A DNA stretch of 64,000 nucleotides from Cantharellus purpuraceus (taxonomy: Eukaryota; Basidiomycota; Agaricomycetes; Cantharellales; Hydnaceae), in contig JALBUN010000004.1 in assembly GCA_025174535.1 (NCBI GenBank), positions 682,001 to 746,000 of the forward strand, in the 5' to 3' direction. This document shows positions 22,477 through 34,600 of this stretch, in pieces. The translations under genes and the position numbers were made by a program. The notes beneath the pieces were generated by a model, which saw only the letters and a program-made list of their open reading frames with translations, was not told the origin of the DNA and did no database searches. The number at the start of each line of letters is the position of its first letter. Within the stretch, counting starts at the first letter, position 1.

Positions 22477-24171
22477 TCAGTGGCCCTCTGGCTTCGTCTT
22501 CGAAGCACCGTAGTTGAGTAGGTTGTCGTGCTCGGGGTCGGAGAAAGCGGAGCTAGAGTAGGGAGAGCCCATCTCACTGGCGCGGAGGATGCGGAGTTTT
22601 TGTGAAGGTGGGATAGCTCGTTCCGATTCGAGTTCGAGGCCACCGTGGAGAATGCCTACGCGCATCATCGCCAGAAGCTATGTGCAACGGCGTGAGTGTG
22701 ACAACCAAGGGAGATCCTCAATCGCATCCTATACTCACATTATGCGCGGCGTTGGAATGGTCGTAAACACCTCCAAAGAACGCGGTGGTGGCGTCTTTGC
22801 CAATGTTCTTGGCAAGCAAATGACGTCCACCAGGGTGTTCATCCATAAACGATGATACGTCGTGAATGAACCCAGAGATGAGCACAAGCGGCCGTTTCAA
22901 GCTCTGCTCCTGGACTGCAAGACAGCCATAAGTGATAGCAAACAAGCATTACTTCGCGCACGTACAACTCTCCCAACTGATAACTGGAAGCCCATTAGAA
23001 TCCGACGGCCAATTCAGCGTGTCCTGCGTGCTGCGTAATTTCTTGAGTTCCATGGTAAGCTGGCCTTTCTTGACCTCGTTCTCGGGGAAGCTGCGGAGAT
23101 GTGAAGCGAGACCGATGGACTGGCAGGCAATGATGAACCACTTTGTGGGGTCATACTGATACCACTTGATGGCATTGCGGTAGTCCATTGGGAACTGATG
23201 GTGGAAGTTGTGATACCCTTCACCGATAGTTACGAGTGCGGTGACAAAGTGGTCACGAGGGGTGTGCTTGTCATCGAAGGGCGTCTCTCCGAGGTAGTGT
23301 GCGAGACTGTTGACGCAGAATGTCGACTGGAGCGCGTATTGAAACAGGGTATATGCATGAGGAGAAAACCGAGCTTACGTGGTGCACAAACATGAGTCGT
23401 GTGGCACCCGCGTAGAACATGCCACCTCGCCAGTCGCCCCATCCCAGCCCAGCCACTAAGGTAGGAACGACAAGAGCCACGCTGATGAGGAGGGTGAGAT
23501 ACCACCGGTGCTGCCATCTGACCACCTGGTTCTTGCTGAGGTCGGAAATGTCGGCCACGCCAGGCTTGCGGCGGGGTTTGACGATCATCCAGCCGATATG
23601 GGACCAGAAAAGGCCGTGATGCGCGCCGTACGGGTCGAGGTCGGTGTCCGTGTAGCGATGGTGGGCACGGTGACCGCGGGCCCACCACTTTATAGAGCCC
23701 TGGACTGCACCCGCGCCTGCGACCGCGAGAAAGTACTCGAGAAACTTGGTCGCATTGTAGGATCTGTGGGCCCAGAGACGATGGTAGCCTGCCGTGATGC
23801 CTGGCCCACGGTAAGATAAAGCCATAGCTGAGCAAGTCGTTGGACATACCAAGGCCGGTGAAGAAGTAGTAAAAGACACTGAAAAGGGCGGTTTTCCACA
23901 CCACTTTGGTGGTATACAGGCCGTACACCGTGAGCACTGGGGTGATGGTCAGTATGATGACGTTGAGCCAGTTGAGCTCAGTCCAAAAGTTCTGCCATGT
24001 GACGGGAGGGAGGGGCTTTGTGTTCCTCAAGGTGTAGGCGACGTAGTTTTCTGGTAGAGAGCTGTCGGAAGCGGGAGGCAGTTGTGAAGACTTTGAGGGA
24101 GGGGTGAGGGGAGGGGTGATGGCAGTGATTTCTGGCGGAGGGGTCTTTCTCGAGGGGCGAATGGTCGACAT
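22477..24171 (-). CDS. OLE1: Acyl-CoA delta-9 desaturase with fused cytochrome b5 domain
   Basis: Multi-exon minus-strand gene starting at the ATG 24169-24171, stop TGA 22477-22479. It introduces the 9,10 double bond into palmitoyl- and stearoyl-CoA in the ER membrane. Membrane helices flank the three di-iron histidine boxes: HRLWAH, HRAHHRY and HNFHHQFP (about 23740, 23660 and 23200). WxxxGE-type context EGYHNFHH is normal. The C-terminal cytochrome b5 domain has FMDEHPGGRHLL and YDHSNAAHN, giving the two heme-ligand histidines, so electron delivery is built in, as in yeast Ole1. Roughly 450-460 residues, as expected. The first 40 residues are Pro/Thr rich. No damage seen. Confidence 0.93.
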
Positions 24172-24206
24172 GGGTGGAGGTCAAAGGAAAGAGTGGGCAG
24201 GGCGTG

Positions 24207-24213
24207 TTATAAA
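24207..24213 (-). promoter_or_regulatory. Candidate TATA box of the desaturase gene
   Basis: TTTATAA on the minus strand lies about 36 bases upstream of the desaturase ATG, correct in orientation. This is motif evidence only. Confidence 0.35.
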
Positions 24214-24307
24214 CACCGGTCGTCCGCAGATCACAGAGGAAGCTGGGGAACTCCCCTCCGGCGCCTATTTCTACCCCACCGCATCCAGTCACTCGTCAAC
24301 ATTGCCC

Positions 24308-24341
24308 CACTGGCGTCCTACTGGCGTCCCACTGGCGTCCT
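24308..24341. repeat. Short tandem repeat, three units of about 11 bases
   Basis: Three near-identical ACTGGCGTCC units in a row, about 140 bases upstream of the desaturase start. They could be a minisatellite or clustered binding sites; function unknown. Confidence 0.7.
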
Positions 24342-25969
24342 CCTCGCACTGCCTGCACGTCGTCAACATTGTCCTCAACCTGTCGTTCGTTCTGAACTCG
24401 GCACTTTCGCCTCACTTGCAGAGACGCACCACCATACGACAATTCAGCTGTTCAAAGCCCACACCAGGGCCGTCCCATACTGTATCAAGTCTCACAGCGT
24501 CATCACCATCACCCAGAGGGCACTGCCTAGTGGCGCCCCTGACACCAAGACTGCCAATCCCGGACCCAACACCAAGTCCAACATGCCTTGCGCTCACTAT
24601 GGCATGCAATGTCTATCGCACTGCTTTTACGATTGAGGCATCAATATATATTGACACTGCTCTGTGGTGCAATTGTCAAGCATGACGCATGAGCTATGTG
24701 GCAACAGGGTCACTGCGTCTGGCCACGTCTACTGTATTTGAGTCGGCGCCACTGAGCCATCACCCCTTACTCTAATATGCTTTGGACTCTGCCAACAGCA
24801 AACAGTTGCATCGCCGATCATTCTCCCGAGATGGGGTTGTCCCAGGGACCGCATGACCTTCTTACGTGTGGATCAAAGGAGCGGGAGTAAAGTTTGTATT
24901 TCAGCAGGAGCCGAAAAAGGTGTAAGTTTTTCGCCTTGTCTCACAAAAATGTAATATAGGTAGTAAAGTCGTTCTTACAATCTAGTTCCTTCATCTTCGC
25001 AATCGACGCTTCCTCTGTCTTAGGTTATGGGTCCTGCCCAAACGTCCTCAAACTTAAGAAACTCGTGGCGCGGATTGGCTCAAGGAAGGGTCGAATGCTA
25101 TCGATTCTCGAGTTGAGCGCTATGTGAGTGTGTATGGCAGCGACGCGCCCCTAAACGCCGCCTCGCGCGCAGGGTTTGAACGGCCGTTCATGTTGGTATG
25201 ACACACGAGGATTCGCAAAGTGAGTGTCATGGGCCTACGCGGAAGGGTCACGTACATTGGGTAAGGTTAATATGAGTTGCCAATTTCATGCCGCACTAGG
25301 AGGTCACAGGTCACAAGGGGTCCGCGGCTTGGACCGACCGTGCAAGCCGCAAACGAGTTTACAGCAAAGCCATGAGGATCAGATTTATACGAGCAGTGTC
25401 AAGTCGGACGGCAAGCTAGGCTGCAAGTTCTCCACAAGCGCGCTGGGTGTGTATACTGCTTACCTGGAGCCATTCTGAATTAATCAGAATTGGACCATAA
25501 ATAGTACTCGTAGTTGCATATCATTGGAATCGCAACATGTCAAATCTCATTGATGCACGCCAGAGCTAATCGTGGAGTCTGAATAGGTTACATACTCGAA
25601 ACTAGGAATATATGTATTTACATGAGAATACGCCAGCCGCTCACTGCCGGTCATAATCGCTCGTCCTCCAGATACAAACCGTCAAAACGCAGTGGCTCCA
25701 GCTCCCTGAGCCCGCTTCTCGCGTCTTGAAGAAAGTCGCGTTGCAAAGTGCGAGGGGTTTCATTGCTCTAAAACGGCGGTCTGCGATTGGAGCGTTCAGT
25801 CATTGATTGTGAATGTAACGTATACCGGTATCTCGCCCGAAAATACCTTAATAAGATACATGTTTATCAGCAACGAATATGTTCTCCGTGTTTGAGGTGG
25901 CGAGAATTGCGTGTGCCTTTAAAATGCCCAAGACGAATGACCTGCCACATACCAAACTGGCTGCCCACT
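24342..25969. other. Long intergenic stretch, no gene seen
   Basis: About 1.6 kb between the start of the desaturase gene and the GH28 gene. Open frames near 24350-24680 are Thr/Pro-rich low-complexity readings with no family signal, on both strands. The stretch 25220-25480 has another short open frame without features. It probably holds both upstream regions. Confidence 0.55.
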
Positions 25970-27965
25970 ATGCTTGCAGCTATCTACACCCTCGTCTTGT
26001 CTGCCTTGCTGCAGGTCGGGCGGGGTGCTTTCGCATTCAAGACATGCACCGTTCCTCACTATGACGGTAGTGACGACAGCCTTGCAATCAAGTCCCTGCT
26101 TTCTACCTGCTCGTCCAACTCGAGGATTTTGTTTGAAAAGGGTGTAACATACAATATGAGGTACCTTCCCCCCCCCCCCCTTTCCCTGACTGTCACGAGG
26201 CTAATATACGAAAACATCAGCACGCCAGTCAATTTTGGCACCTTGAATAATGTAGAGATCGCCATCGAAGGCAACCTAGTACTCCCAAAAAATATCGCCT
26301 ACGTGCAGAGCATTGTGGCTGCCCACGGTACCAACCTTTATTGGTTCTCTGCTTCGGGGACGAATGTTACTGTCAGCGGCAGCCAGGATTCAAAGTGGGG
26401 ATGGATCGATTGTATGTGTGACCGATTTCGATCTTGTTTGAAGGAGCTCATGTTGCAAATAGCTTTCGGAGAACAATGGTGGCGCGCGGCACCATTGACT
26501 AACCCTGGTGGACTGGTATTCACCTAGTGCCTTGTTACCCCTGCGTTGATGTTAAGGTCGTTCATTTCCAGCCCGGTCGGCCCCATCTATGGAGTTTAAA
26601 GCTCAAGCAAGTGTACCGTGTCTTATATATAGGCGCAGCTAACGGTGAATTGCATGCAGTAATTCCCTTGTCCGCTGGCTCAAGCTGCGGAAGCCCATCG
26701 CGTGGACTTTTTCCTTGTCTGGAAAGAACATTCATGTCCATGATATCACTGTTGACGCTAGTTATGACCTTTCGGTGGGTCTCAAAGTCCTGCATCACGC
26801 CGTACATTTTGGATGACTCTTGGACAACGCTATATCAAGAACCCAAAAATATTCCCATTCAACACGTAAATGCCTCTTTCCTCACAGTCAAAAACATGCT
26901 GACGTAACGAACCTTTCTTGGGGATAATCCAGGGATGGTGAGTCCTTGTTTGAAACATGATGGGAAAAGGTCACGGAAAGCTCAGGGCAGGCTTCGATGT
27001 TTCTGGGGCTAACATCCTCATCGAAAATAGCCACATTTTCAACGGTGATGACTGTATTGCAGGTGGGTGGCATAATCTGCGTGAGTCTCGTCTCTTTCTG
27101 CTTTCTAACATTTATGCGCAAAGTCGGCCCAAACACGTTCAATGTGACAATACGCGGCCTCACTTGTCAGGGCGGGCACGGTGTGTCCCTCTCCGGCACA
27201 CATAATATCAGTCATATCACCTTCAAGAACATCGTCAGTAGGAACTCGCTATATGCGGCAAGGTTCAAGAGTTCATTGAACTCTGTGGGTAACATCTCGG
27301 ATGTTACGTGGTCGAACATGTATGTGCGTTCTCACTGGGCTGTAGCATGGAACGTTCGCGCCCAGGTTTTATACTGAAGCACCAAACAGAAAGGTTTTCA
27401 ACGTGACATACCCCATTTTTGCTACGGGAGTGTATGTTGATCAGAATACGAATCGCCCAAATACGACGCAAAAAGGTGCGACACCGACAAGCGCTACCGC
27501 TACATTCATAAGAAATTTCTTATGGGAGAATATATCTGGCACAATTAATTCGAAGAATCCTGGTGACGGGTCGTACGTGTTCTATATATGCTGCGAAACT
27601 ACAGTCTGATTTTAGGTTTGTAGTTGCATCTCGGATCCGTGTTGTGAGTCTTATTGGATCGTAGAACTAGTGAAACCTAAGATGACGATTTTTAGGGTAC
27701 GCTGTGCCAGGTACTACATCCACGGAAGCGATTGTGCTAGACTTGCTAAAGAATTCTGGTATGCCCTACTCCGGATGATATCCCACACATGGCAACCCAG
27801 TAACAATCTCTCTCAGCGACGAATATCGTAACAAAGAACATCAATCTCGCGCCCATAGATGGTGTGGGCACCGCGGACGTATTCTGCAATACGAGCAGCT
27901 TCACAGACGGCGGAAAGAGCCTTGGGTTTGTTTGCCGTGACGGGCCTTATCAGGCCACTCTCTGA
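25970..27965 (+). CDS. Secreted GH28 pectinase (exo-rhamnogalacturonase-like)
   Basis: Thirteen exons in phase give 446 residues: 25970-26160, 26221-26411, 26463-26515, 26572-26612, 26660-26774, 26840-26865, 26933-26937, 26991-27062, 27124-27319, 27366-27576, 27616-27643, 27696-27758, 27817-27965. A signal peptide (MLAAIYTLVLSALLQVG) leads to the parallel beta-helix of family 28, which cleaves pectin backbones by inversion. Catalytic motifs are all present: PFNTDGFDVSG (Asp), FNGDDCIAV (Asp-Asp), QGGHGVSLSG (His) and ARFKS (Arg/Lys). Cysteines of the C-terminal disulfides occur in CSCISDPCW and in VFCN and FVCRD. ARFK rather than RIK favours the exo/rhamnogalacturonan branch. Exon 7 is only 5 bases and completes the NTDG motif. 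Intron 1 has a 14-16 base C run. Confidence 0.88.
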
Positions 27966-28039
27966 GTCGACGGATGGGGAAGTCTTTGAAGTGATGGCGC
28001 AAAGCGTTTTATTGTGCACTGAGGGTTGGATACCCATCA

Positions 28040-28082
28040 GACATTCTTTACATGGGGCATTCTTTACATGAGACATTCTTTA
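28040..28082. repeat. Imperfect tandem repeat, 16-base period
   Basis: Two and a half units of GACATTCTTTACATGR just downstream of the GH28 stop codon. The last unit is truncated. Confidence 0.75.
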
Positions 28083-29030
28083 ATCAGCTAAACCATGATA
28101 ATATTCCTCTATTCATCATGGGACCCACCAAATGGAAGGTCATCCCCTGGGATGAGGGCAGGCAGAGACGCAATGACGCTTAGTATAAGATATCTGGTTC
28201 GAACATTACTACATTACTGACCGCCCCTCACCCGACTGCGTCATTCATTGAAGCATTATATGACACTACATAAATATTTCCTTTTTGCGTAAGTCCAGAT
28301 AGCATATGTCGCTTGATAGATCTGAAGGTGAACCGGAAGAAACACATTATATTTACCCATACATCGAAGGGAGCATCAGTATGCCTGAGAATATATATGG
28401 CACGCTCCCCAAAATAAACAATAAATTGGAGACAAAGAAAATAGCGATCCTATACCACTTTGCGGCACCAGATTCTGCCAGGTAACTTCCTTGAGCATTG
28501 GGATTGTCACAAACGTCTGAGACGACAGCCAAAATGCAAAGAGCTCATGTTCCAAAGAAATCGCAAGCACTGGCCCGGCATCTTGACAGTCTCTCTGAAT
28601 GAAAGGGAGAACATGTAACCGATGCGGGAGCTGTGCGAGCACTCACAACAACCTTCTGCTCTGTTATGGCAGTCATTAACCAAATTACGACCGCGTGGAC
28701 ATGACTAACCTTCAGATCTCGTCAGACGCATATTTTGTTGGGATCTATATTTGCGAATAGGCTTGATCGCATGTCACTTGGCCGGCCAATTGTTTATCTG
28801 GATAAGCATACATCCCTCGGTAGTCAGAAAGCCAAGCAAAGGGAACTGGACGGTAAGGGGGGCAATATCCCTAGCGTGTGACTTGTCTCCCGCCAAAAGT
28901 TGGTCATTGCAAACCTGATGTTTTCCTTGACTTGTGAGGCACGGTTGCCATACCTGCTCTTAAATATGGGTACAGACATCAGGGTTACCGATAGGTACTT
29001 TCACCAAATACCGGTGTCTCATAAAAGTCT
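28083..29030. other. Intergenic or relic DNA, nothing firm
   Basis: Minus-strand readings between 28640 and 28380 look faintly protein-like (for example ISLEHELFAFWLSSQ) but have no start, no family signal and no consistent splice partners. I make no gene call. Confidence 0.45.
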
Positions 29031-29690
29031 CCCCAGTGAGAGCATACATGCAGTTTGCAAGTGTGGCGCGGTCAAAACTCTCTCCCTCCGTGCGAGTGAC
29101 CTCAGAAAGCATTCTTGATTTACCTGTGTCAGACGGAGATGTGATGAGCACAAGGGCCACGTGGGTTTGTGTAGCCACAACGTACTATGGGTCGAAATAC
29201 CTTGATTTTTGATTTGAGGTAATGGTCTAAAGAAAGGTAATATTCGTGACGGTACCCAGCTCGCCATGAGGTAATAGTAGTCGTAAATTGCATAACGTCA
29301 AAATGATTGATCTCCCATCTGTGTATCCGTTGGATTCTGCGGTTTATAGTTGCTCTCAAAGGGTGGGAAATACAACAAGGCATTTTGCAGCATCTTTGTA
29401 GGATAATGATTACACTCTTCTAGAGATTGAACGGGAAGGTATACGGAGATTGTGGGTTCTTGTGAAACTCTGCTCCCCCAGAGCTTTCTTCAAGTCCTCG
29501 AAGAGTTGATCATCGCCTTGGAGCAATTTCCCAGATGATGGCTGGACAGCGTCCGTTTGATTGAGCGGGTTTCCCGAAGTGACGAGTCTGACAACGATGT
29601 AGGCGATGGGCTGAACTGCATCGAAATTCAAGCGGTAAACGATGAAGGCATTTGAGAACCTGCTGATCCAGTCAGAGAGAAACAAACAAG
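29031..29690 (-). CDS. Unrecognised minus-strand coding exons, possibly 5'-truncated
   Basis: Three exons can be chained in phase. The first reads FSNAFIVYRLNFDAVQPIAY to FEDLKKALGEQSFTR (about 29685-29416). A 59-base GT-AG intron follows, and the second exon contains HRWEINHFDVMQF and YRHEYYLSLDHYLKSKIK (to about 29201). After another intron the tail VNQECFLRSLARRE ends at a stop near 29019-29060. No ATG is found upstream in the first frame, so the 5' end is missing or lies in an unseen exon. The family is unknown. It could be a gene relic. Confidence 0.3.
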
Positions 29691-29836
29691 CGAGGAGTCT
29701 TAGGTGTGGCGGTCGTTATTGTAAGGGTTTGTGCGTGACATAGCCTGATGGTAGTTTTCGGTGACCGCCCGTGCACTCCTGGGCGCCTGTACGGTTGAGC
29801 CACGTATCATTCATTTAGTTCCCGCACTCTTCGCCC

Positions 29837-31087
29837 ATGTCCTCCAGAATCAATATCGCAAGACCGAGTTCGGGGTCGTACAGCGCTGACCCCCATGGGC
29901 TCTCTAATTCTCGGCCATCTCCAGCATACCGTGCTGCTCCCGCCAACCCAGACGACCCCATTGAACAGTTACGCCAATATGCTTCCAAGGTCGAGGATTA
30001 TGTCGACATCTATTCTCAGCCTCTCAGACCACATCTCCCGGCTATTGGGAGGTTTCTCATTGTCGTCACGTTCCTGGAGGATGCTCTTAGAATCATAACT
30101 CAATGGGGAGATCAAATTTGGTATCTTCAGAGGTAAGCCTTGTGTACACCACGTATTCATCAGCATTCTTATAATTGGTTTCATATACAGACACAGACAC
30201 TTTCCATGGGGTTTATCCCATCTTTTCCTCTTGATTAATATTGTGGTACGTTCCTCTCCTGAGCTACTTTTGGTGAGCTATCACCAATATCTTCAGGTCA
30301 TGCTCGGTGGCTCTACGTTTACCATTGCCAAACGAAACACGGAGTTTGCGGTCGCTGGTCTCTTGGGCGTTGTCATCATCCAAGGCTTTGGTTATGGCCT
30401 CATCTTCGACATGAATTTCTTCTTGCGTAATCTGTCTGTCATTGGAGGACTTCTTATGGTGTTCAGCGATTCCATGAGCACGAGAAAAAAAGGATTTGCT
30501 GGTCTTCCCATGCTCAGTGAGACGGATCGCAAGAAATAGTGGGTAGTTATATTGTACTTGTGACCTCTCTTACATGTCTCCTACAGCTTCCAACTCATAG
30601 GTCGTGTGCTCCTTATTTTCCTTTTCCTTGGGTTTATGATTCAAGGCCAATGGTCTTTCGCCCGTTTCATTGTGTCATTGATTGGCCTTGCAGCGTGCGG
30701 TATGGTTGCTGTTGGGTTCAAGGCGAAGTGGTCAGCTGCGTTCCTCGTTGTCATCCTGTCTATCTTCAATGTCTTCGTCAACAACTGGTGGAGCGTTCAC
30801 TCGGCACATCCTCAACGCGATTTCCTCAAGTAGGCTCTTTCCAATGTTCTTTTACTTGAATCTGGCTCATCGAGTTGCAGATATGACTTCTTCCAGACTC
30901 TATGTAGGTTGCTCATCTGATTCTGCGATCGATCAGACTGACGGGGCTTCTTATTATACAGCGATTGTCGGAGGATTGCTATTACTCGTCAACATGGGAC
31001 CTGGTGTGTATTGTGCTCTCATACTACTTTTTCCTGACATCCCTTTCAGGCGGTTTATCCGTGGACGAGAAAAAGAAAGTCTACTAG
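29837..31087 (+). CDS. ERV29: ER-Golgi cargo receptor Erv29/SURF4
   Basis: Seven exons (29837-30132, 30191-30245, 30297-30538, 30587-30829, 30881-30903, 30962-31003, 31050-31087) give 312 residues. Erv29/SURF4 is a multispanning receptor that loads soluble cargo into COPII vesicles and cycles from the Golgi. Family blocks are clear: PHLPAIGRFLIVVTFLEDA, ITQWGDQIWYLQR, then hydrophobic segments, FVNNWW, the DFFQTLSIVGGLLLLVNMG stretch and the tail GGLSVDEKKKVY. The KKKVY end supplies the dilysine COPI retrieval signal. The cytosolic N-terminus is Ser/Pro rich. Length and topology are normal. Confidence 0.95.
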
Positions 31088-31603
31088 ACTATTACGTGCG
31101 ATTCAGCAGGCAAATTTCTTGTTATCCACATCCCTCATGACGGCGACTTAACTGAGGGACAAGCCTTTTGACTTACTATTCGATAGGGCTAATGTAGAGG
31201 ATGCTTGCTGTTCTCGGCGCAGCTTATATATATTTCCTTACAGTATTGGCGGCTGTGACGTCGCGTTCCAGTTAATACGTACAATTTTATTGTACAGTAG
31301 CTGTACTTCGTGGGGTGTACAGGTTGTGGTTGTCTCGTCAGATTTTGCGTTGACCAGTGGTTATGTCATCAATCATCTTATTGCAGCTTTCGTGTATACT
31401 CTTGACTGCAATATCTACATCGACCCTCTTTTAGCCCCCCACTCACGGTATATTCGTACGTTGTGTCTTCTCACTTCTCCGGTACCTTGGTGTCCTACGT
31501 TTGTTCCTTGCAGGCAGATATCGGACCTTAGTCAGAGTTCGGTGCACGCGAGTACCAACCGCATAGACTTCTGCACAAGGGTTAGGAAACACCTCACTGT
31601 GGC
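31088..31603. other. Intergenic, no gene seen
   Basis: Half a kilobase of pyrimidine-rich sequence between ERV29 and SEC5, serving as terminator of one and promoter of the other. No motif stands out. Confidence 0.55.
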
Positions 31604-34600
31604 ATGCCAAGGCTGAATCTAACGACTGACGAGGCGTCTCTGCTCAAGACTTACCGCGTGTCCTCCCTTGCGCCGAAGTGCGTCGGGCGTGTACTACGTC
31701 CTATCTAATCACTGAAAACGCTTTAGAAAGTGGGAGGATGTGGACCATGAAGCTGTCAACTCCCTAGCGGGGGCTTTGACGGGCACACAGGGAGATGCTG
31801 AGAGTGATCCCCTCGGGTTACGGCGTGGATCTGTCGTAGAGTGAGTGTGATGCTAGTTCGCGTCTGTGTAATAGTATGACTCATCAGCAGCATTCAGTGT
31901 GAACAATTTGGACTTGGAAGCTAGTACGCTGCTTTATTTGGTCATTCGCACTCTATACCTTACTTTGGTAAACATAGAGGCATCAATCCTTATATCTTCC
32001 AAGTCATTCGATCCCAAGGCATTTCTATCTCATTCACATCCCAATGCTACGTATCAAGATCTATTAGCGGGAACAGCCCAGCTCAAGGCCTCTATCGACT
32101 CCCGTGCCGAAGCCATTCGGATACTAGTTGAAGACAACTTTGATCGATTCGTTGCAGTCAAAGCCAGTACTGACGGTGGGTCTTAATTTTGTGCATGCAC
32201 CACATCATAACTAAACCATCTTGACTAGCCGTTTATGCTGAGATGAAGGAAGGTCTTTTGGCTGAGGACACAGAATTTGCGTCGAAGACTCTTAGGGAAC
32301 AGTTAAAATGTCGGAAATGGGTGATCCTTCATTCCCTATACTGACAATTTATTGTTTGACACAGTGGCCACCGTCAAGGCTGATCAAGTTTTCCTTCCCG
32401 TTCTCGAAAACGCCTCTAAAGCCTATAAACTGCGATCTACTCTAGGTGTTTTTGAACGTTCCAAGTTCTTCTTCAATCTCCCAGGTTCACTTTTGGAAGC
32501 TGTGGAAGACGTTGGTTGTCCGCGTTTGAAAAGTGGTTTTCACACTAACGTTCATCTACTAGGGTAAATATGAAGCTGCGCTACGCGACTACAAGAAAGG
32601 GAAGTTCTTATTAGAGTCGCGACCCAATCAGCTCCTTCCCAATGCTGCACCCAACCAGAACGGTACTCAAGTTCAGCGCGACAAGGAGCTGGAAGCACAG
32701 CAGAAGCGTATCTTTGATAAAGTCTGGAATAGCGTTGAGAAGGTTATGGGAGCCATGCGTAGTGATTTGTTGGGTAAATTGAAAGAAATGGGCCGTCCCG
32801 TTGAAGATCAGGAGAAGATCATAGAGTATGTATGAGATGCTATCACTCGTTGCCGTTGCCTGAGACACATGCTCGCAGGATACTGCTTGAGATTGGAACA
32901 ACAACGGGTGAAGATCCTGTGTGGGTCTATTTCGATAGTCAACACAAACACATCATGTCTTTGATGAAAAGCACACGTGCGGCGTATCAGACACGGGTTG
33001 AAGGTAACGTGTCCCCCTACCTAGTCTTATAGCTTCTTAATTGATACTGGGGTTTGTATTGACAGATACTGTACGGATGCTTCCTGCAGACGCCACCTCC
33101 CAAGATTCCCAAACACAATGTGCTTACATTGCGAGGAGCCTGAAGACATGCATAGCAGCCCTCGGTACAAACCAGGCAGATGCAGTCCTGTGTAGGTTTT
33201 CTTGTCAATATATCTGTAACAAAATGCGGCTAATTAAACCAATAGCAACGTCTACTGGATGGGAAGCCTGGCAGGCAATTCTCGAATTGGTAAAAAACGT
33301 TTCGGAAGTGATGTTATACAATCTTCCTAGCTTTTGGCGGATCGGAAAGGCGTACATGGAGGGAAAGTTCAAGAAGGTGGCAAGGAGGTTGCAAATTCTC
33401 TTTCATAGACTAATGCTTTCTTCAGCCAGCAACAAGCACAAGTGGGTCCTCACGGCGGAGTCCCTCGCAAGTCCGCACTATGGCTACAGATATTGTCAAA
33501 CTCTATATTTCATTATTGTCGGAATACTTCACCCTCTCAGACATGGCTGTCGCCACCTCTCCTGGTGGCAGTGCCACCGTGGTGGAGCCATCATTCCTAC
33601 CCCCAGGAGCTAACTCACTTTCGACGAGTTTCTATCTCTCACGCATCTTGCAGGAGATTACAGAATGTGTCAACGATATTGGTGCGACGGAGATGTCGAG
33701 CGAGGCTGGTGCAGGATTGAAGGAATTGCTAGACGCTGCACGTGGTAGATTTGAGGATGCACTTGGATACACATGGTTACGAGGTCAATCTGGCCGTTGG
33801 TTTCAACATAACCCACACTGATGAATGTATTCTAGATGCACGACTATTCCACCATTTGGAGAACTGGGAGCCAAACCCTCAAGTATCAGGTACAACACTA
33901 TATCTTACAAAAATGCACTCTTTCCACAAGTACAACTCCACTGCTGCATACAAGATGGCGGGTGGGGCGGACCCGACTGCGTCGAGTTCGACCAAGCCCA
34001 CTAAACAGAAGACAATTGGGCCTGAATATGCATCAAAGATTTCTAAGGCTTTTCTCGATGCGCTGTATGCTTTTCTAGACGGCCTTGTTCATCTCGCGTC
34101 GGACGATTGGCGCGCATCAGAGATGAATGTTTGCAGCATCGAGACAATAGGAGAGCCGGGTTCGAACATAGCTGCAAATGTCGTGGCAGGGGGGCCAGCT
34201 TTAGATTTGAAAAGCACAGTAAGTCCTCTTACGTGTTGGCCCAGTTGGTGGCTTATACCTTCAAACCAGCACACACGATTACTTCTTGTGCTGTCCAACC
34301 TCGACCATCTCAAGTGTTCGATAATACCAGGCATGTTCAGTCAGATGGAGGGTGCATTCGGTACTTCGATAGATCAGGAAAACCAGGTCAGTGAGAATAA
34401 TCTAGTGTCTGCGCTTTTATCTGACTGGCGTAGACCATAACGACCGTTCTCTCGGAAGTGGACCGAACATTATTCGAAGATTATGTCAAGCAAAAGGCAT
34501 CTACGCTGACAACACTGATTCGAGATGGTATCATGGATAGCAATATGGACTGGTTTGAGACCCAACGTCCAACAGGCATGTTATTGATCGAATAGCGACC

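Noticed and set aside
24104..24685. Open frames of 147 and 193 codons upstream of the desaturase
   Set aside because: The translations are Thr/Pro-rich low complexity caused by base composition and short repeats, with no domain or splice support.
26515..26660. Stops after GGLVFT and before NSLVRW in the GH28 gene, suggesting a broken gene
   Set aside because: Two ordinary introns (26516-26571 and 26613-26659) remove them in phase and give continuous GH28 sequence.
22105..28082. Tandem 16-base repeats as a CRISPR-like array
   Set aside because: Units are directly adjacent with no spacers, and this is a eukaryotic nuclear sequence.
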